From Streptomyces guryensis (GTDB lineage: Bacteria > Actinomycetota > Actinomycetes > Streptomycetales > Streptomycetaceae), in NCBI RefSeq assembly GCF_021261325.1, contig NZ_JAJSBI010000003.1, positions 372,001 to 436,000 on the forward strand: a stretch of DNA of 64,000 nt, read 5' to 3'. Below the pieces are notes generated by a model, which had not been told where the DNA came from, did not search any database, and saw only the letters and a program-made list of their open reading frames with translations. Shown here piece after piece: positions 1-9,882 of this stretch; within the stretch, counting starts at the first letter, position 1, and each line of letters begins with the position of its first letter. The position numbers and the translations under genes are program-made.

Positions 1-659
1 GCGACCAGCTCGGCGAGATGTTCGTCGTGCACCGGGGGATGTCGCGCAAGGACGCGCGTGCGAAGGCCGTCGAGCTGATGGAGCGGGTGCGGATCCCGGC
101 CGCCAAGGAGCGGGTCAAGGACTACCCGCACCAGTTCTCCGGCGGTATGCGCCAGCGCATCATGATCGCGATGGCGCTGGCACTGGAGCCCGCCCTGATC
201 ATCGCCGACGAACCGACGACGGCGCTGGACGTCACCGTCCAGGCCCAGGTCATGGACCTGCTCGCCGAGTTGCAGCGCGAGTACAACATGGGGCTCATCC
301 TGATCACCCACGACCTCGGCGTGGTCGCCGACGTCGCCGACAGGATCGCCGTGATGTACGCGGGCCGGATCGTCGAGTCGGCCCCGGTGCACGACATCTA
401 CAAAGTGCCCGCGCACCCGTACACCAAGGGCCTGCTGGAGTCGATCCCGCGGCTCGACCAGAAGGGCGAGGAGCTCTACGCCATCAAGGGCCTGCCGCCC
501 AACCTCATGCACATCCCGCCGGGCTGCGCCTTCCACCCCCGCTGCCCGATGGCCCAGGACGTGTGCCGGACCGACGAGCCGCCGCTCTACGAGGTGAACG
601 GTGAGGAGCCGGCCCGGCGCAGTGCCTGCCACTTCTGGAGGGAGTGCATGAATGGCTGA
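1..659 (+). CDS. Oligopeptide ABC transporter ATPase, OppD/DppD type (5' truncated by window)
   Basis: The start lies left of the window; the frame is open from base 3. This is an ATPase subunit that would power peptide import at the inner membrane face. Visible are the ABC signature FSGGMRQR, Walker B ending in [11 protein letters not shown], the switch histidine in LITHDLG and the C-terminal oligopeptide-type extension with clustered cysteines (GCAFHPRCP and a following C). Walker A is outside the window. Its stop overlaps the next ATPase start by 8 bases, so the pair is probably co-translated. In S. coelicolor the bldK oligopeptide permease lies in this neighbourhood (recollection), so a bldKD-type identity is possible but not demonstrated. 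Confidence 0.9.
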   Translation, partial: DQLGEMFVVHRGMSRKDARAKAVELMERVRIPAAKERVKDYPHQFSGGMRQRIMIAMALALEPALIIADEPTTALDVTVQAQVMDLLAELQREYNMGLILITHDLGVVADVADRIAVMYAGRIVESAPVHDIYKVPAHPYTKGLLESIPRLDQKGEELYAIKGLPPNLMHIPPGCAFHPRCPMAQDVCRTDEPPLYEVNGEEPARRSACHFWRECMNG

Positions 660-1692
660 GTCGATTCTGCAGGTCAGCGGGCTCGTCAAGCACTACCCGC
701 TCACCCAGGGGATTCTCTTCAAGAAGCAGGTCGGCGCGGTGAAGGCCGTCGACGGCGTGGACTTCGAACTCGCCCGCGGCGAAACCCTCGGCATCGTCGG
801 CGAGTCCGGCTGCGGCAAGTCGACCGTCGCCAAGATGCTGGTCAACCTGGAGAAGCCGACCGAGGGGGAGATCCGCTACAGGGGCGAGGACATCGCCAAG
901 CTGTCCGGCAAGGCCCTGCGATCCGTGCGGCGCAACATCCAGATGGTCTTCCAGGACCCGTACACCTCCCTCAACCCCCGTATGACCGTGGGCGACATCA
1001 TCGGGGAGCCGTACGAGATCCACCCCGAGGTGGCGCCCAAGGGCGACCGGCGCACGAAGGTCCAGGAGCTGCTGGACGTCGTGGGGCTCAACCCCGAGTA
1101 CATCAACCGCTATCCGCACCAGTTCTCCGGCGGCCAGCGCCAACGCATCGGCATCGCACGGGGGTTGGCGCTGCGCCCCGAGATCATCGTCGCCGACGAA
1201 CCGGTCTCCGCCCTGGACGTGTCCGTGCAGGCCCAGGTCATCAACCTGATGGACCGGCTGCAGAGCGAGTTCGAGCTGTCCTACGTCTTCATCGCGCACG
1301 ACCTGTCGATCGTCCGGCACATCTCGGACCGGGTCGGGGTGATGTACCTCGGGCGGATCGTGGAGACCGGCAAGGACGCCGAGATCTACGACCATCCGAC
1401 ACATCCCTACACACAGGCGCTGCTGTCCGCCGTCCCCGTGCCCGACCCGGTGGCGCGGGAGCACCGGGAGCGGATCATCCTGGCGGGCGATGTGCCGTCA
1501 CCGACGAACATCCCCTCCGGCTGCCGCTTCCGGACGCGGTGCTGGAAGGCGCAGGAGCGGTGCGCGCTGGAGGTTCCGCTGCTGGCGGTGCCGGCCGGGT
1601 TCCGGTACGTGGGAGGTCCGGCAGCGCATGACTCGGCCTGCCACTTCGCGGAGGAGAAGGCAGTGGTGGGGAACGGCAACGGACCGGGGTGA
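652..1692 (+). CDS. Oligopeptide ABC transporter ATPase, OppF/DppF type
   Basis: A 346-residue second ATPase of the same importer. Walker A is GESGCGKST near residue 50, the signature FSGGQRQR near 160, Walker [13 protein letters not shown], the switch IAHDLS, and the OppF-type C-terminal tail carries GCRFRTRC. Length and motif order are normal for DppF/OppF. It starts inside the end of the preceding ATPase gene and is the last gene of the operon, as a hairpin covers its stop codon. Substrate class (oligopeptides) follows from the family; the exact substrate cannot be read from sequence. bldKE is a possible identity by position only. Confidence 0.92.
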   Translation: MAESILQVSGLVKHYPLTQGILFKKQVGAVKAVDGVDFELARGETLGIVGESGCGKSTVAKMLVNLEKPTEGEIRYRGEDIAKLSGKALRSVRRNIQMVFQDPYTSLNPRMTVGDIIGEPYEIHPEVAPKGDRRTKVQELLDVVGLNPEYINRYPHQFSGGQRQRIGIARGLALRPEIIVADEPVSALDVSVQAQVINLMDRLQSEFELSYVFIAHDLSIVRHISDRVGVMYLGRIVETGKDAEIYDHPTHPYTQALLSAVPVPDPVAREHRERIILAGDVPSPTNIPSGCRFRTRCWKAQERCALEVPLLAVPAGFRYVGGPAAHDSACHFAEEKAVVGNGNGPG

Positions 1693-1709
1693 CATGCGCA
1701 CCCCGGTCC
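1681..1709. terminator. Hairpin at the end of the oligopeptide ABC operon
   Basis: An 11-bp perfect stem (1681-1691 with 1699-1709) with a 7-nt loop. The left arm contains the TGA stop of the OppF-type gene. There is no T-run, as is usual in Streptomyces. It lies between two convergent genes. Confidence 0.6.
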
Positions 1710-1819
1710 GTTTACGGCACCCGCACGGCCGTACGCTGTTCAGCCTCGCGCGTCCGTATATCGGTACGGCTACCTCGAAGTTGCCTGCGTGTTAACGCGG
1801 TTCGGGCGGGTTTGCGTTG

Positions 1820-3934
1820 TTATACGAGCGAACGCTTCAGGAAGTCCAGCTGGAGCCGCAGCAGGTTCTCGGCGACCGACTCCTGCGGGGTCATGTGCGT
1901 GACGCCGGACAGCGGCAGCACCTCGTGCGGGCGGCCGGCGGCCAGCAGGGCCGAGGACAGCCGCAGGGAGTGGGCGACCACCACATTGTCGTCGGCGAAA
2001 CCATGGATGATCATCATCGGACGTTGCGGCTCGGCCGCGTCGACCAGACCCGCGTCGTCGATGAGCGAGTTGCGCCGGTAGACCTCCGGCTGCTGGTCGG
2101 GGTGGCCGAGGTAGCGCTCCTGGTAGTGGGTGTCGTACAGGCGCAGATCGGTGACCGGGGCGCCCACCACGGCCGCGTGGAAGACGTCCGGGCGGCGCAG
2201 CACCGCGAGCGCCGCCAGATAGCCGCCGAAGGACCAGCCGCGGATGCCGACCCGGCTCAGGTCCAGCGGGAATCGGTCGGCGAGGCCCTGCAGCGCGTCC
2301 ACCTGGTCCTCGACGGTGACCGCCGCGAGCTCGTCGCGGACCGCCTTCTCCCAGGCCGGGGAGCGGCCCGGGGTGCCCCGGCCGTCCGCGACCACGACCG
2401 CGAAGCCCTGGTCGGCGAACCACTGCGAGGTCAGATGCGGATTGTGCGCGGCCACCACCCGCTGGCCGTGCGGACCGCCGTAGGGATCCATGAGTACCGG
2501 GAGCGGAGTCTCGCCGTCGTGATCGCGGGGGAGCAGCACGGCGCACGGGATGCGCCGTGCGCCCCCCTCGGTGAGGGTCACGCGCGGGGTCATACCGGGA
2601 TCTTCGGCGTACGAGGCGATGGTCGCGGCATGCTTGCCGTCGCGAAGTACCTGCACGCGGGCGCCCGGCCGGTCCAGTGCGGCGGACACCAGCACGGTCA
2701 CGCCCCCGGCGCGCACCGCCGAGTGCACGCCGGGTTCCTGCGAGACGCGCTCCAGGCCGAGTTCGTTGACGCGGTAGACGTGCACCTCGCCGGTCTCGGC
2801 GGCCTCGGCCTCCTCGCCGTCCGAGGCGGCGAGCAGCACGTTGTCGTCCGAGACGTCCAGCACCGCACGGACGTGCAACTGCGGCCCCGTCAACGGGCGT
2901 TCGCCCACCGCCAGGACCCGCGCCCCGCCCTCGTCGACGATCCGCACGAGCTGCCCGGACGGGCTCCAGCAGGGCACCCCGGGGAAAAGATCAAGCCAAA
3001 CCTGATCTTCGTCCGCGTGCACCAGCCGGGTCGCGCCCGTCTGAGGGGTCACGGCCAGGAACAACTGACTGCGCTGGTCGCGCGCTTGTACGAGCAACAG
3101 GGGTGCGCCCGCTTCTGACCAGTGCACATGCGCCAGGTAGGGGTAGCGCGCCCGGTCCCAGACGACCTCCGTGCGCACCCCGTCCAGACCGATCACGAAC
3201 AGCCGTACGTCCGCGTTGTCGGTGCCGGCCGCCGGGTAGGCGACGTGCTGTGGGTCACGTTCCGGCTGGGCCGGGTCGGAGATCCACCAGCGCCGTACCG
3301 GCGCGTCGTCCACGCGCGCGACCAGCAGCCGGGCCGAGTCCGGCGACCACCAGAAGCCACGCGCGCGGCCCATCTCCTCGGCCGCGATGAACTCGGCCAG
3401 CCCGTAGGTGACGTTGGCCGACTCCGGCTCCGCAAGGGCCCGTTCGTCCTTGCCCTCGGCGTCCACGACCCGCAGCGCACCCTGCGCGACGTACGCGACG
3501 TGCCGGCCGTCGGGGGCGGGGCGCGGGTCGATCACCGGTCCGGTGGCCGGGAGTTCACGTGCCGTACCGGCCCGCAGCTCAGCCGTGAAAAGCCGCCCTG
3601 ACAACGCGAAAGACGCCAACTCCACCGCCGCATCGGTGGCGTAGCCGACGATGCCGGCGCCGCCCTCGCGGCTGCGTTCGCGGCGCGCCCGTTCCTCGGG
3701 CGGGAGCTCCTCCGAGGCGCCGCCCAGCAGGGCGCGTGGGTCGGCCGCCACGCGCTCCTGGCCGTCCCGTACGTCGAGAACCCACAGGGAACTCGCCCTG
3801 TCCGTACCGGAGGTGGAGCGCAGGAACACCACACGGGTGCCGTCGGGCGCCACGGTGAAAGCGCGCGGCGCGCCCAGGGTGAACCGCTGGGTACGGGCGT
3901 GCCTGCGGGGGAAGGAGTCGGACATCGTCGTCAT
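1820..3934 (-). CDS. S9 family prolyl oligopeptidase / dipeptidyl peptidase IV-like
   Basis: A 704-residue serine peptidase that would cleave short peptides, often after proline. The N-terminal two thirds fit a DPP-IV-type beta-propeller. The C-terminal alpha/beta-hydrolase domain carries the nucleophile serine in GWSFGGY, the aspartate in GFADDNVV and the histidine in GVTHM. No signal peptide is seen, so it is probably cytoplasmic. The frame is open further upstream, but the ATG at 3934 (protein start MTTMSDSF) has an AGGG just upstream and matches the onset of conserved-looking sequence. It faces the peptide importer convergently, which suits use of imported peptides, but that link is inference. 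Confidence 0.9.
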   Translation of the reverse strand: MTTMSDSFPRRHARTQRFTLGAPRAFTVAPDGTRVVFLRSTSGTDRASSLWVLDVRDGQERVAADPRALLGGASEELPPEERARRERSREGGAGIVGYATDAAVELASFALSGRLFTAELRAGTARELPATGPVIDPRPAPDGRHVAYVAQGALRVVDAEGKDERALAEPESANVTYGLAEFIAAEEMGRARGFWWSPDSARLLVARVDDAPVRRWWISDPAQPERDPQHVAYPAAGTDNADVRLFVIGLDGVRTEVVWDRARYPYLAHVHWSEAGAPLLLVQARDQRSQLFLAVTPQTGATRLVHADEDQVWLDLFPGVPCWSPSGQLVRIVDEGGARVLAVGERPLTGPQLHVRAVLDVSDDNVLLAASDGEEAEAAETGEVHVYRVNELGLERVSQEPGVHSAVRAGGVTVLVSAALDRPGARVQVLRDGKHAATIASYAEDPGMTPRVTLTEGGARRIPCAVLLPRDHDGETPLPVLMDPYGGPHGQRVVAAHNPHLTSQWFADQGFAVVVADGRGTPGRSPAWEKAVRDELAAVTVEDQVDALQGLADRFPLDLSRVGIRGWSFGGYLAALAVLRRPDVFHAAVVGAPVTDLRLYDTHYQERYLGHPDQQPEVYRRNSLIDDAGLVDAAEPQRPMMIIHGFADDNVVVAHSLRLSSALLAAGRPHEVLPLSGVTHMTPQESVAENLLRLQLDFLKRSLV

Positions 3935-4110
3935 GCCCTGACCATATTGGCCATGCGCCCCCTTGTGCGGCCGTGCGCCGATCGATGCGCGCGGTCGGAT
4001 AGTTATGATCACTAGCGCATGGTGGGTATGAACCTGCTGGTTGCTGTGTGGATTTGTCTGGCCCCTAAGTCCGACCCCCGCGCTCTTGGGACCTTTGGAG
4101 GTGAGCCGCC

Positions 4111-4305
4111 GTGGCACTCTCGATTTCGGCGGTGGTGCTGCTGGCGATCATCGTCTTCCTTCTGATCAAGAAGTCAGGACTGAAGGCGGGCCATGCGATC
4201 GTCTGCATGCTGCTCGGGTTCTATCTGGCCTCCTCGACCGTCGCTCCCACCATCCACGAGCTGACGACGAACATCGCGGGGATGATCGGCAGCATCAAGT
4301 TCTGA
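4111..4305 (+). CDS. Small two-helix membrane protein
   Basis: A 64-residue protein with a hydrophobic segment at residues 4-19 (VVLLAIIVFLLI) and a second at about 27-43. The GTG start is preceded by TTTGGAGG, a strong ribosome site. It lies between the divergent S9 peptidase and mshB. I recognise it only as the kind of conserved small membrane protein seen in Streptomyces; the function is unknown. A two-helix hydrophobic layout could suit a membrane-complex accessory peptide, but nothing in the sequence shows this. Confidence 0.75.
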   Translation: MALSISAVVLLAIIVFLLIKKSGLKAGHAIVCMLLGFYLASSTVAPTIHELTTNIAGMIGSIKF

Positions 4306-4339
4306 CCCCGGGCTGCGTCGCGCTGTCGGAGCCGCCTCG

Positions 4340-4345
4340 TAGGGT
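4340..4345 (+). promoter_or_regulatory. -10 hexamer TAGGGT placed for a leaderless mshB transcript
   Basis: TAGGGT matches the TAnnnT -10 pattern and ends 6 nt before the mshB ATG. No ribosome site is visible. Transcription would start at or next to the ATG. Confidence 0.5.
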
Positions 4346-4351
4346 GGCTCC

Positions 4352-5224
4352 ATGACGGAACAGCCTTCCCGGCGTCTGCTGCTGGTGCACGCGCACCCGG
4401 ACGACGAGTCGATCAACAACGGCGCGACGATGGCCGCGTACGCGGCCGGGGGTGCCCGCGTGACCCTGGTCACCTGCACCCTCGGTGAACTCGGCGAGGT
4501 CATTCCGCCGGAGCTCCGGCACCTCACCGGCACCGCCCTGGGCGAGTACCGGCTGCGGGAGCTCACGGCCGCCATGCGCGAGCTCGGCGTCGCGGACTTC
4601 CGTCAGCTCGGCGGGCCGGGCCGCTACCGGGACTCCGGGATGATGGGCCTGGCCGACAACGACGACCCGGCCTGCTTCTGGCAGGCGGACGTCGACGAGG
4701 CGGCCGCGCACCTCGTAGAGGTGATCCTGGAGGTACGCCCCCAGGTCCTCATCACCTATGACGACCACGGCGGATACGGCCACCCCGACCACATCCAGGC
4801 CCACCGAGTGGCCATGCGCGCCGCCGAACTGGCCGCCGAGGCGGGCTGGGAGATCCCCAAGATCTACTGGAACCGCGTGCCGCGGTCCGTCGCCGAGGCC
4901 GCCTTCGCCCGCCTTGCGGACGATCTGCCCGACCTGCCCTACTCCAAGGCCGCCGTCATCGACGACGTACCGGGTGTCGTGTCCGACGAACAGATCACCG
5001 CCGCGATCGACGGCACCGCGCACGCCGCCGCCAAGGCCGCCGCGATGCGGGCACACGGCACGCAGATCGAGGTCGCGGAACCGTACTTCGCGCTCTCCAA
5101 TGAACAGGCGCAGCCCCTCTTCGCCACCGAGTACTACCAATTGGTGCGCGGGGCGGCCGGAGAGCCGAGAGAGACCGATCTCTTCGCCGGGATCGAGTTC
5201 GCCGGTGTCGAGGAGGCGTCATGA
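4352..5224 (+). CDS. mshB: Mycothiol biosynthesis deacetylase MshB
   Basis: A 290-residue zinc deacetylase that removes the acetyl group from GlcNAc-inositol, the second committed step toward mycothiol, the main actinobacterial thiol. The N-terminal zinc motif AHPDDES (residues about 14-20) and the later metal ligand motif GHPDH, together with TCTLGELGE near residue 41, are diagnostic of the MshB/Mca family. The lengthy C-terminal part and absence of Mca-type features favour MshB over the conjugate amidase. The start has no Shine-Dalgarno and fits leaderless translation. Its stop overlaps the next gene by ATGA, so the two are coupled. Confidence 0.93.
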   Translation: MTEQPSRRLLLVHAHPDDESINNGATMAAYAAGGARVTLVTCTLGELGEVIPPELRHLTGTALGEYRLRELTAAMRELGVADFRQLGGPGRYRDSGMMGLADNDDPACFWQADVDEAAAHLVEVILEVRPQVLITYDDHGGYGHPDHIQAHRVAMRAAELAAEAGWEIPKIYWNRVPRSVAEAAFARLADDLPDLPYSKAAVIDDVPGVVSDEQITAAIDGTAHAAAKAAAMRAHGTQIEVAEPYFALSNEQAQPLFATEYYQLVRGAAGEPRETDLFAGIEFAGVEEAS

Positions 5225-5631
5225 CCGAGCGCGGTTCCCTGCTCGCCCAGCCGCTCCAGCGGCCCTCCGCCGGACGGATGCTCCTGTACGCGGGCCTCTT
5301 CGTGCTCGGCACGGTCGTCGGCGCGGCCGGGGCGCTGGTGCAGGCCGCCTGGTTCCCCGGCGGGCTGCTGCTCGCGCTCGCCGGCGAGGCCGGGCTCTGC
5401 CTCGGCGGCGGACGGGCCACCGGCGGCCGCGGCGGGGCGATCGCACCTGCCGCCGGATGGATGATCTCCGTCATTCTGCTCACCGCCAGCAGACCCGAAG
5501 GGGACTTCCTCTTCGGCGCGGGAGGCGGCTCCTATCTCTTCCTCCTCGGAGGCATGGCCGTAGCTGTGATCTGCGCCACCCTTGGACAGGGGCGGCAACC
5601 AGGTGGCCGTGACGTCCGACTTGGCAAGTGA
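5221..5631 (+). CDS. Membrane protein coupled to mshB (DUF6113-like)
   Basis: A 136-residue protein with four predicted hydrophobic segments (about residues 20-40, 43-60, 75-90 and 103-120) and short polar ends. It overlaps mshB by 4 bases and is surely co-translated with it. I recognise it as the conserved small membrane protein that follows mshB in streptomycetes (family name from memory). No catalytic motif is visible; a role tied to thiol metabolism is a context guess only. Confidence 0.8.
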   Translation: MTERGSLLAQPLQRPSAGRMLLYAGLFVLGTVVGAAGALVQAAWFPGGLLLALAGEAGLCLGGGRATGGRGGAIAPAAGWMISVILLTASRPEGDFLFGAGGGSYLFLLGGMAVAVICATLGQGRQPGGRDVRLGK

Positions 5632-5785
5632 CGTACCACTTCGCCATTAACCACTAGTGGGAGTCCCGTGTGGGTTTCCCCGGCGGTCATGGGATACGCG
5701 CCAGAAGTGGCCAGTATGGTGGTGCGCGCCGCCGAGCCGCCCGTGAGGTTGTGTCGGGCGGCGGAGCCAACCGGGAGAACCTGCC

Positions 5786-8083
5786 TTGAGTCGTGAAACT
5801 GACACTCCGTCCTCCGGGCCCAACGGGCGCGGCGGAGCCGCATACCCGTCGGGCACGCCGCCGTACGGGACCCCCACGGCTTCCGACGCCGGTACCGATG
5901 CGGGCCGTTCGGCCGCGCAGCCGGAGGACCGCAAGACCGAGACCACACTGACGACCCGGATCCGGATCAACATCCCCGGGTCGCGGCCCATTCCGCCGGT
6001 CGTCGTACGTACGCCCGTCGCGGACGCCGAGAGCTCCGACGGCACCGGGGAGACCGAGGCTCCGGTGCCGGGTGCCACCCAGGCCATGAGCACGGTCGAG
6101 CCTCCGGCCGACCCCGCCCAGCCCGCCGGGGACAAGGCTGGCGGGTGGTTCGCGCCCCGCAAGTCGGGGCCCGCCAAGGGCGGTCAGGGCGGCGGCTCCA
6201 CCAACGGGGCCGGTCTGCCGGGCGGTTCGGGCGCGGGCGCGCCGGCCGCCCCGGGTGCCGGGCCCTTCGGCACGGGCGCCCCTGCGGGCGGCGCACGTCC
6301 GGGCACCGGCCGTCCCGGCGGCGTGGTCGGCTCCATGAGCGTGCCGGGCGGCTCACGACCCGGCGGCGCCCCCCGCCCGGGCGGGACGAACGGCGCCGGG
6401 CTCCCCGGCGCGACCGGCGGGCCCGTGGCCCCCGGGCACGGCGGCGGCACCGGCTCCTTCGACGTCACCGAGGCGCTGGCCGGGGGACCGCTGGGCAACG
6501 GGGCGCGCCCCGGCGGCGGCGAGGCGCGCCGTGACGAGCTCCCGTACTTCTCGGACGGCGAGCCCAGCCCCCAGAACGGGCAGAACGGCCAGGGCGGTTA
6601 CGGCGGCGCGAGCGGCTTCAACGGGCCGAACGGCCGCGGCGGCCAGGGCGGCGCCCAGGGCCCCGCGGGCCCGACCGTCGGCCCGGTCACCGGTGACGGC
6701 CCCGTGACCTCGCCCTTCGGCAGCGGACCCACCGGACCTGCCGGGCCCAAGGGGCCCGGCGGCCCGGGCGGACCTGTCGGCCTCGGCGGTCCTGCGGGCA
6801 TCGGCGGACCCGCCGGCCTCGGCGGTCCCGCGGGCCTCGGCGGTCCCGGTGGCATCGGCGCCCCGCACGGCGCGGGCCTCGGCCCCGGTGGCGGCCTGAG
6901 CGACGACACCGCGATCCTCACCCCGCAGAAGCCGGCCCCCGAGCCGGGCCAGCAGGGCTTCCCGGCACCCGACAACATCTCCGGACACACCGTCACCAGC
7001 GGCGTCCCGGTCGGGGCGCCCGGCGCGAGCTCGCCGTTCGGCCCCGGTTCCCACACCGACGGCCCGCTGCCGCACACGCCCCCGAAGCTGCCCGAGCCGG
7101 CCGGCCAGAACACCCCGGCCGCTTCGGCGCCCAAGAAAAAGAAGAAGGGGCGCAACAAGCTGGTGCTGCTCGGCACCGGCGTGGTCATCGTCGGCGGTCT
7201 CGCATACGGCGCCGGGCTGCTGATGAACCACTCCGACGTGCCCAAGGGCACCACCGTGCTCGGCGTCGACATCGGCGGCGGCACCCGCGACGAGGCCGTC
7301 AAGAAGCTCGACGCGGCCTTCGGCGCCCGCGTGAACAAGCCGCTGAAGCTGTCCGTCGGCGGGAAGACGGTCGAGCTCAAGCCGGACCAGGCGGGCCTCC
7401 AGTTCGACGAGCAGGCCACGGTCGCGGCGGCCGCACAGGCCGACTACAACCCGATCTCCGTCATCGGCTCCCTCTTCGGCAACCACCGGGTCGTCGACCC
7501 CGTCATGCCCGTCGACGAGGAGAAGCTGACGGCCGCCCTGACGACCACGGCGGGCGGCTCCGGTTCGATGACCGAGGGCACGATCGAGTTCAAGTCCGGC
7601 AAGGCCGTCGCCGTCTACGGCAAGGCGGGCAAGGGCATCGACGCCGCCAGGTCGGCCCAGGCGGTCGAGGAGGCATACCGCAGCCAAGTGGAGACCAACG
7701 CCACCGACCCGGTCGCGGTCGTGACCACGACCCGGCAGCCGACGATCACGAACGCCGAGGTCGACCGGGAGATGAAGGCGTTCGCCGAGCCCGCGATGTC
7801 GGGGCTCGTCACGGTCAAGACGGACACGGGCGTCTCGCTGCCGCTCAGCCCGCAGAACTCCCTGTGGAAGTTCCTCAGGGTCTCGGCCGTGGGCGGCAAG
7901 CTCGTCGACAAGCCGGACCTCGCCGCGCTCAAGCAGCTCTACGGCGGCCAGTTCGACCACGTCCTGATCACCCGGGGCACCGGCAAGAAGACCGCCGTCA
8001 CCCCGCAGGACGTCTACGTCGCCCTGCGCCAGGCCCTGCTGAGCAAGACCAACCGGGTGGGGATCATCCAGACGAAGAGCTGA
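5786..8083 (+). CDS. VanW/YoaR-like peptidoglycan-binding membrane protein with collagen-like N-terminus
   Basis: A 765-residue protein starting at TTG behind CCGGGAGAA. Residues 1-450 are disordered and rich in Gly, Pro and Ala, including collagen-like runs of [11 protein letters not shown] type near residues 310-365. [10 protein letters not shown] patch precedes a single membrane helix (about 459-478), so the N-terminus is cytoplasmic and the rest extracellular. The outer part contains a PG_binding_4 (YoaR)-type domain beginning around [11 protein letters not shown] (about 490). It likely acts in the cell envelope. It stands alone, with a terminator at 8097-8130. The long disordered part is far larger than the folded domain. 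Confidence 0.8.
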   Translation: MSRETDTPSSGPNGRGGAAYPSGTPPYGTPTASDAGTDAGRSAAQPEDRKTETTLTTRIRINIPGSRPIPPVVVRTPVADAESSDGTGETEAPVPGATQAMSTVEPPADPAQPAGDKAGGWFAPRKSGPAKGGQGGGSTNGAGLPGGSGAGAPAAPGAGPFGTGAPAGGARPGTGRPGGVVGSMSVPGGSRPGGAPRPGGTNGAGLPGATGGPVAPGHGGGTGSFDVTEALAGGPLGNGARPGGGEARRDELPYFSDGEPSPQNGQNGQGGYGGASGFNGPNGRGGQGGAQGPAGPTVGPVTGDGPVTSPFGSGPTGPAGPKGPGGPGGPVGLGGPAGIGGPAGLGGPAGLGGPGGIGAPHGAGLGPGGGLSDDTAILTPQKPAPEPGQQGFPAPDNISGHTVTSGVPVGAPGASSPFGPGSHTDGPLPHTPPKLPEPAGQNTPAASAPKKKKKGRNKLVLLGTGVVIVGGLAYGAGLLMNHSDVPKGTTVLGVDIGGGTRDEAVKKLDAAFGARVNKPLKLSVGGKTVELKPDQAGLQFDEQATVAAAAQADYNPISVIGSLFGNHRVVDPVMPVDEEKLTAALTTTAGGSGSMTEGTIEFKSGKAVAVYGKAGKGIDAARSAQAVEEAYRSQVETNATDPVAVVTTTRQPTITNAEVDREMKAFAEPAMSGLVTVKTDTGVSLPLSPQNSLWKFLRVSAVGGKLVDKPDLAALKQLYGGQFDHVLITRGTGKKTAVTPQDVYVALRQALLSKTNRVGIIQTKS

Positions 8084-8096
8084 GCCCAGGCCCGGA

Positions 8097-8130
8097 AAGG
8101 GGGCACCCGGCACCCGCCGGATGCCCCCTT
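8097..8130. terminator. Hairpin after the VanW-like gene
   Basis: A 9-bp stem (AAGGGGGCA with TGCCCCCTT), one mismatch, then five more pairs, with a small loop, 13 bp after the stop codon. Confidence 0.65.
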
Positions 8131-8153
8131 CGCCGTATGTCACCGTCCGCCGC

Positions 8154-8167
8154 ATGACATCTGTCAT
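8154..8167. promoter_or_regulatory. Palindrome ATGACA-TC-TGTCAT upstream of the ABC/two-component operon
   Basis: A perfect 6-2-6 inverted repeat 52 bp before the first gene. A second inverted repeat (CGGCAGT, 11-nt gap, ACTGCCG; 8168-8192) follows directly. This suits an operator for the LuxR-type regulator encoded in the same operon. That assignment is inference. Confidence 0.45.
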
Positions 8168-8218
8168 CCGGCAGTCAGGACCGCCGACACTGCCGGGACC
8201 CGGGCCTGTGCGGCCACC

Positions 8219-9154
8219 ATGGATCCCATGACGACGACAGCGACAGCGACCACCGCCCCGGTGGTCGGCTTCGACCAGGTGAGCAAGACCTACGGGACCG
8301 TACGGGCCGTCGACGGGCTGACGCTCGCCCTGCACCCGGGGGAGACCGTGGCCCTGCTCGGGCCCAACGGGGCCGGCAAGTCGACCACCCTCGACCTGCT
8401 GCTGGGTCTCAAGCACGCCGACAGCGGCACGGTCCGCGTCTTCGGCACCGGCCCGCGCGAGGCCATCGTCGCCGGGCGCGTGGGCGCCATGCTGCAGAGC
8501 GGCGGGCTGATGGACGAGGTCACCGTCGCCGAGCTGGTGAAGCTCGCCTGCGATCTGCACCCCAAGCCGTACAAGGCGAAGGACGTGCTCGCCCGCGCCG
8601 GCATCTCCCAGATCGCCGACCGCAAGGTCAACAAGCTCTCCGGCGGCCAGGCCCAGCGCGTCCGCTTCGCCCTCGCCACGGCCGGCGACAGCGACCTGAT
8701 CGTCCTCGACGAGCCGACCACCGGCATGGACGTCTCCGCCCGCCAGGCCTTCTGGGCCACCATGCGCGAGCAGGCCGACCAGGGCCGCACGGTCCTGTTC
8801 GCCACGCACTACCTGGAGGAGGCGGACGCCATCGCCGACCGGGTGCTCGTCCTGCACCGCGGACGGCTCCTCGCGGACGGCACGGCGGCCGAGATCAAGG
8901 CGAAGGCCGGGGCGCGGAGGGTGTCGTTCGACCTCGAAGGCGCCATCGACGAGGCCCCACTGCGCGCCCTGCCGTTCCTGACGTCGGTGGATATTTCCGG
9001 CCAGACCGTCCGCATCCAGTCCTCCGACGCCGACGCGACCGTGCACGCCCTGTACGGCCTCGGTGTCTACCCCCGCAACCTCGAAGTCGCCGGACTCGGC
9101 CTGGAGCAGGCCTTCGTCGCCATCACCGCCGCCGAGGAGGCGAAGCAGTCGTGA
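8219..9154 (+). CDS. ABC-2 exporter ATPase (CcmA/DRA-type)
   Basis: A 311-residue ATPase with Walker A GPNGAGKST (about residue 46), signature LSGGQAQR, Walker B LIVLDEPTTGMD and the switch ATHYLEEAD. The C-terminal extension after residue 220 is typical of drug or lipid exporter ATPases. A second ATG at 8228 is an alternative start. Its stop overlaps the permease start by GTGA. With the permease, histidine kinase and response regulator it forms a four-gene coupled operon of the type used to sense and export antimicrobials or respond to membrane changes. Confidence 0.92.
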   Translation: MDPMTTTATATTAPVVGFDQVSKTYGTVRAVDGLTLALHPGETVALLGPNGAGKSTTLDLLLGLKHADSGTVRVFGTGPREAIVAGRVGAMLQSGGLMDEVTVAELVKLACDLHPKPYKAKDVLARAGISQIADRKVNKLSGGQAQRVRFALATAGDSDLIVLDEPTTGMDVSARQAFWATMREQADQGRTVLFATHYLEEADAIADRVLVLHRGRLLADGTAAEIKAKAGARRVSFDLEGAIDEAPLRALPFLTSVDISGQTVRIQSSDADATVHALYGLGVYPRNLEVAGLGLEQAFVAITAAEEAKQS

Positions 9155-9882
9155 ACAGCCTGATCAAGCTGGAGCTCACCCGCGCCCTGCGCAACCGCAA
9201 GTTCCTGTTCTTCTCGGTGATCTACCCGTCGGTCATCTTCCTGCTCGTCTCCAACCAGACGGGCAAGGTCGACGGCACGGGCCTGAGCGTCTCGTCGTAC
9301 GTCATGGTCTCCATGGCCTCCTTCGGCGCCCTGACCGCGGTCCTCATGGGCAACAGCGAGCGCATCGCCAAGGAGCGGGAGAGCGGCTGGGTACGGCAGC
9401 TGCGGCTGACCACGCTGCCCGGGCGCGGCTATGTCCTCGCCAAGACCGCCAGTGCCGCCGTAGTCAGCCTGCCGTCCATCGTGGTCGTCTTCCTGGTCGC
9501 CGCGGCCGTACGGGGTGTGCGGCTGGACGCCTGGCAGTGGTTCGCGCTCACCGGGGCGATCTGGGCCGGCAGCCTGGTCTTCGCCGCGCTCGGCGTCGCC
9601 ATCGGCTACCTGGCCTCCGGGGACGCGGTCCGTCCCATCACGATGATCACGTACTTCGGTCTGTCGATCCTCGGCGGCCTGTGGATGCCGTCCTCGACCT
9701 TCCCGCAGTGGCTGCAGGACATCGCCAAGTGGCTGCCCACCCACGCGTACGCTGCCCTGGGGCGGGCCATCGAGCAGAGCCAGTCCCCCGAGACCAAGGA
9801 CCTCGCCCTCCTCGTCGTCTACTTCGCCCTGTTCGCGGGCGGCGCGGCGTGGCTGTACCGGAAGGACACGCTGAAGGCGTGA
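9151..9882 (+). CDS. ABC-2 type permease
   Basis: A 243-residue membrane protein with six hydrophobic segments, the layout of ABC2_membrane permeases (first helix FLFFSVIYPSVIFLLV, last LALLVVYFALFAGGAAWLY). It forms the channel for the ATPase encoded just upstream and starts at GTG within that gene's stop. Its own stop overlaps the kinase start by GTGA. The motif PITMITYFGLSILGGLWMP is characteristic of the fifth-helix region in this family. The transported substrate is unknown. Confidence 0.9.
   Translation: MNSLIKLELTRALRNRKFLFFSVIYPSVIFLLVSNQTGKVDGTGLSVSSYVMVSMASFGALTAVLMGNSERIAKERESGWVRQLRLTTLPGRGYVLAKTASAAVVSLPSIVVVFLVAAAVRGVRLDAWQWFALTGAIWAGSLVFAALGVAIGYLASGDAVRPITMITYFGLSILGGLWMPSSTFPQWLQDIAKWLPTHAYAALGRAIEQSQSPETKDLALLVVYFALFAGGAAWLYRKDTLKA

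Noticed and set aside
6353..9046. An 897-residue minus-strand frame across the VanW-like and ABC genes
   Set aside because: Shadow of high-GC coding sequence; it crosses the terminator and promoter region between two genes.
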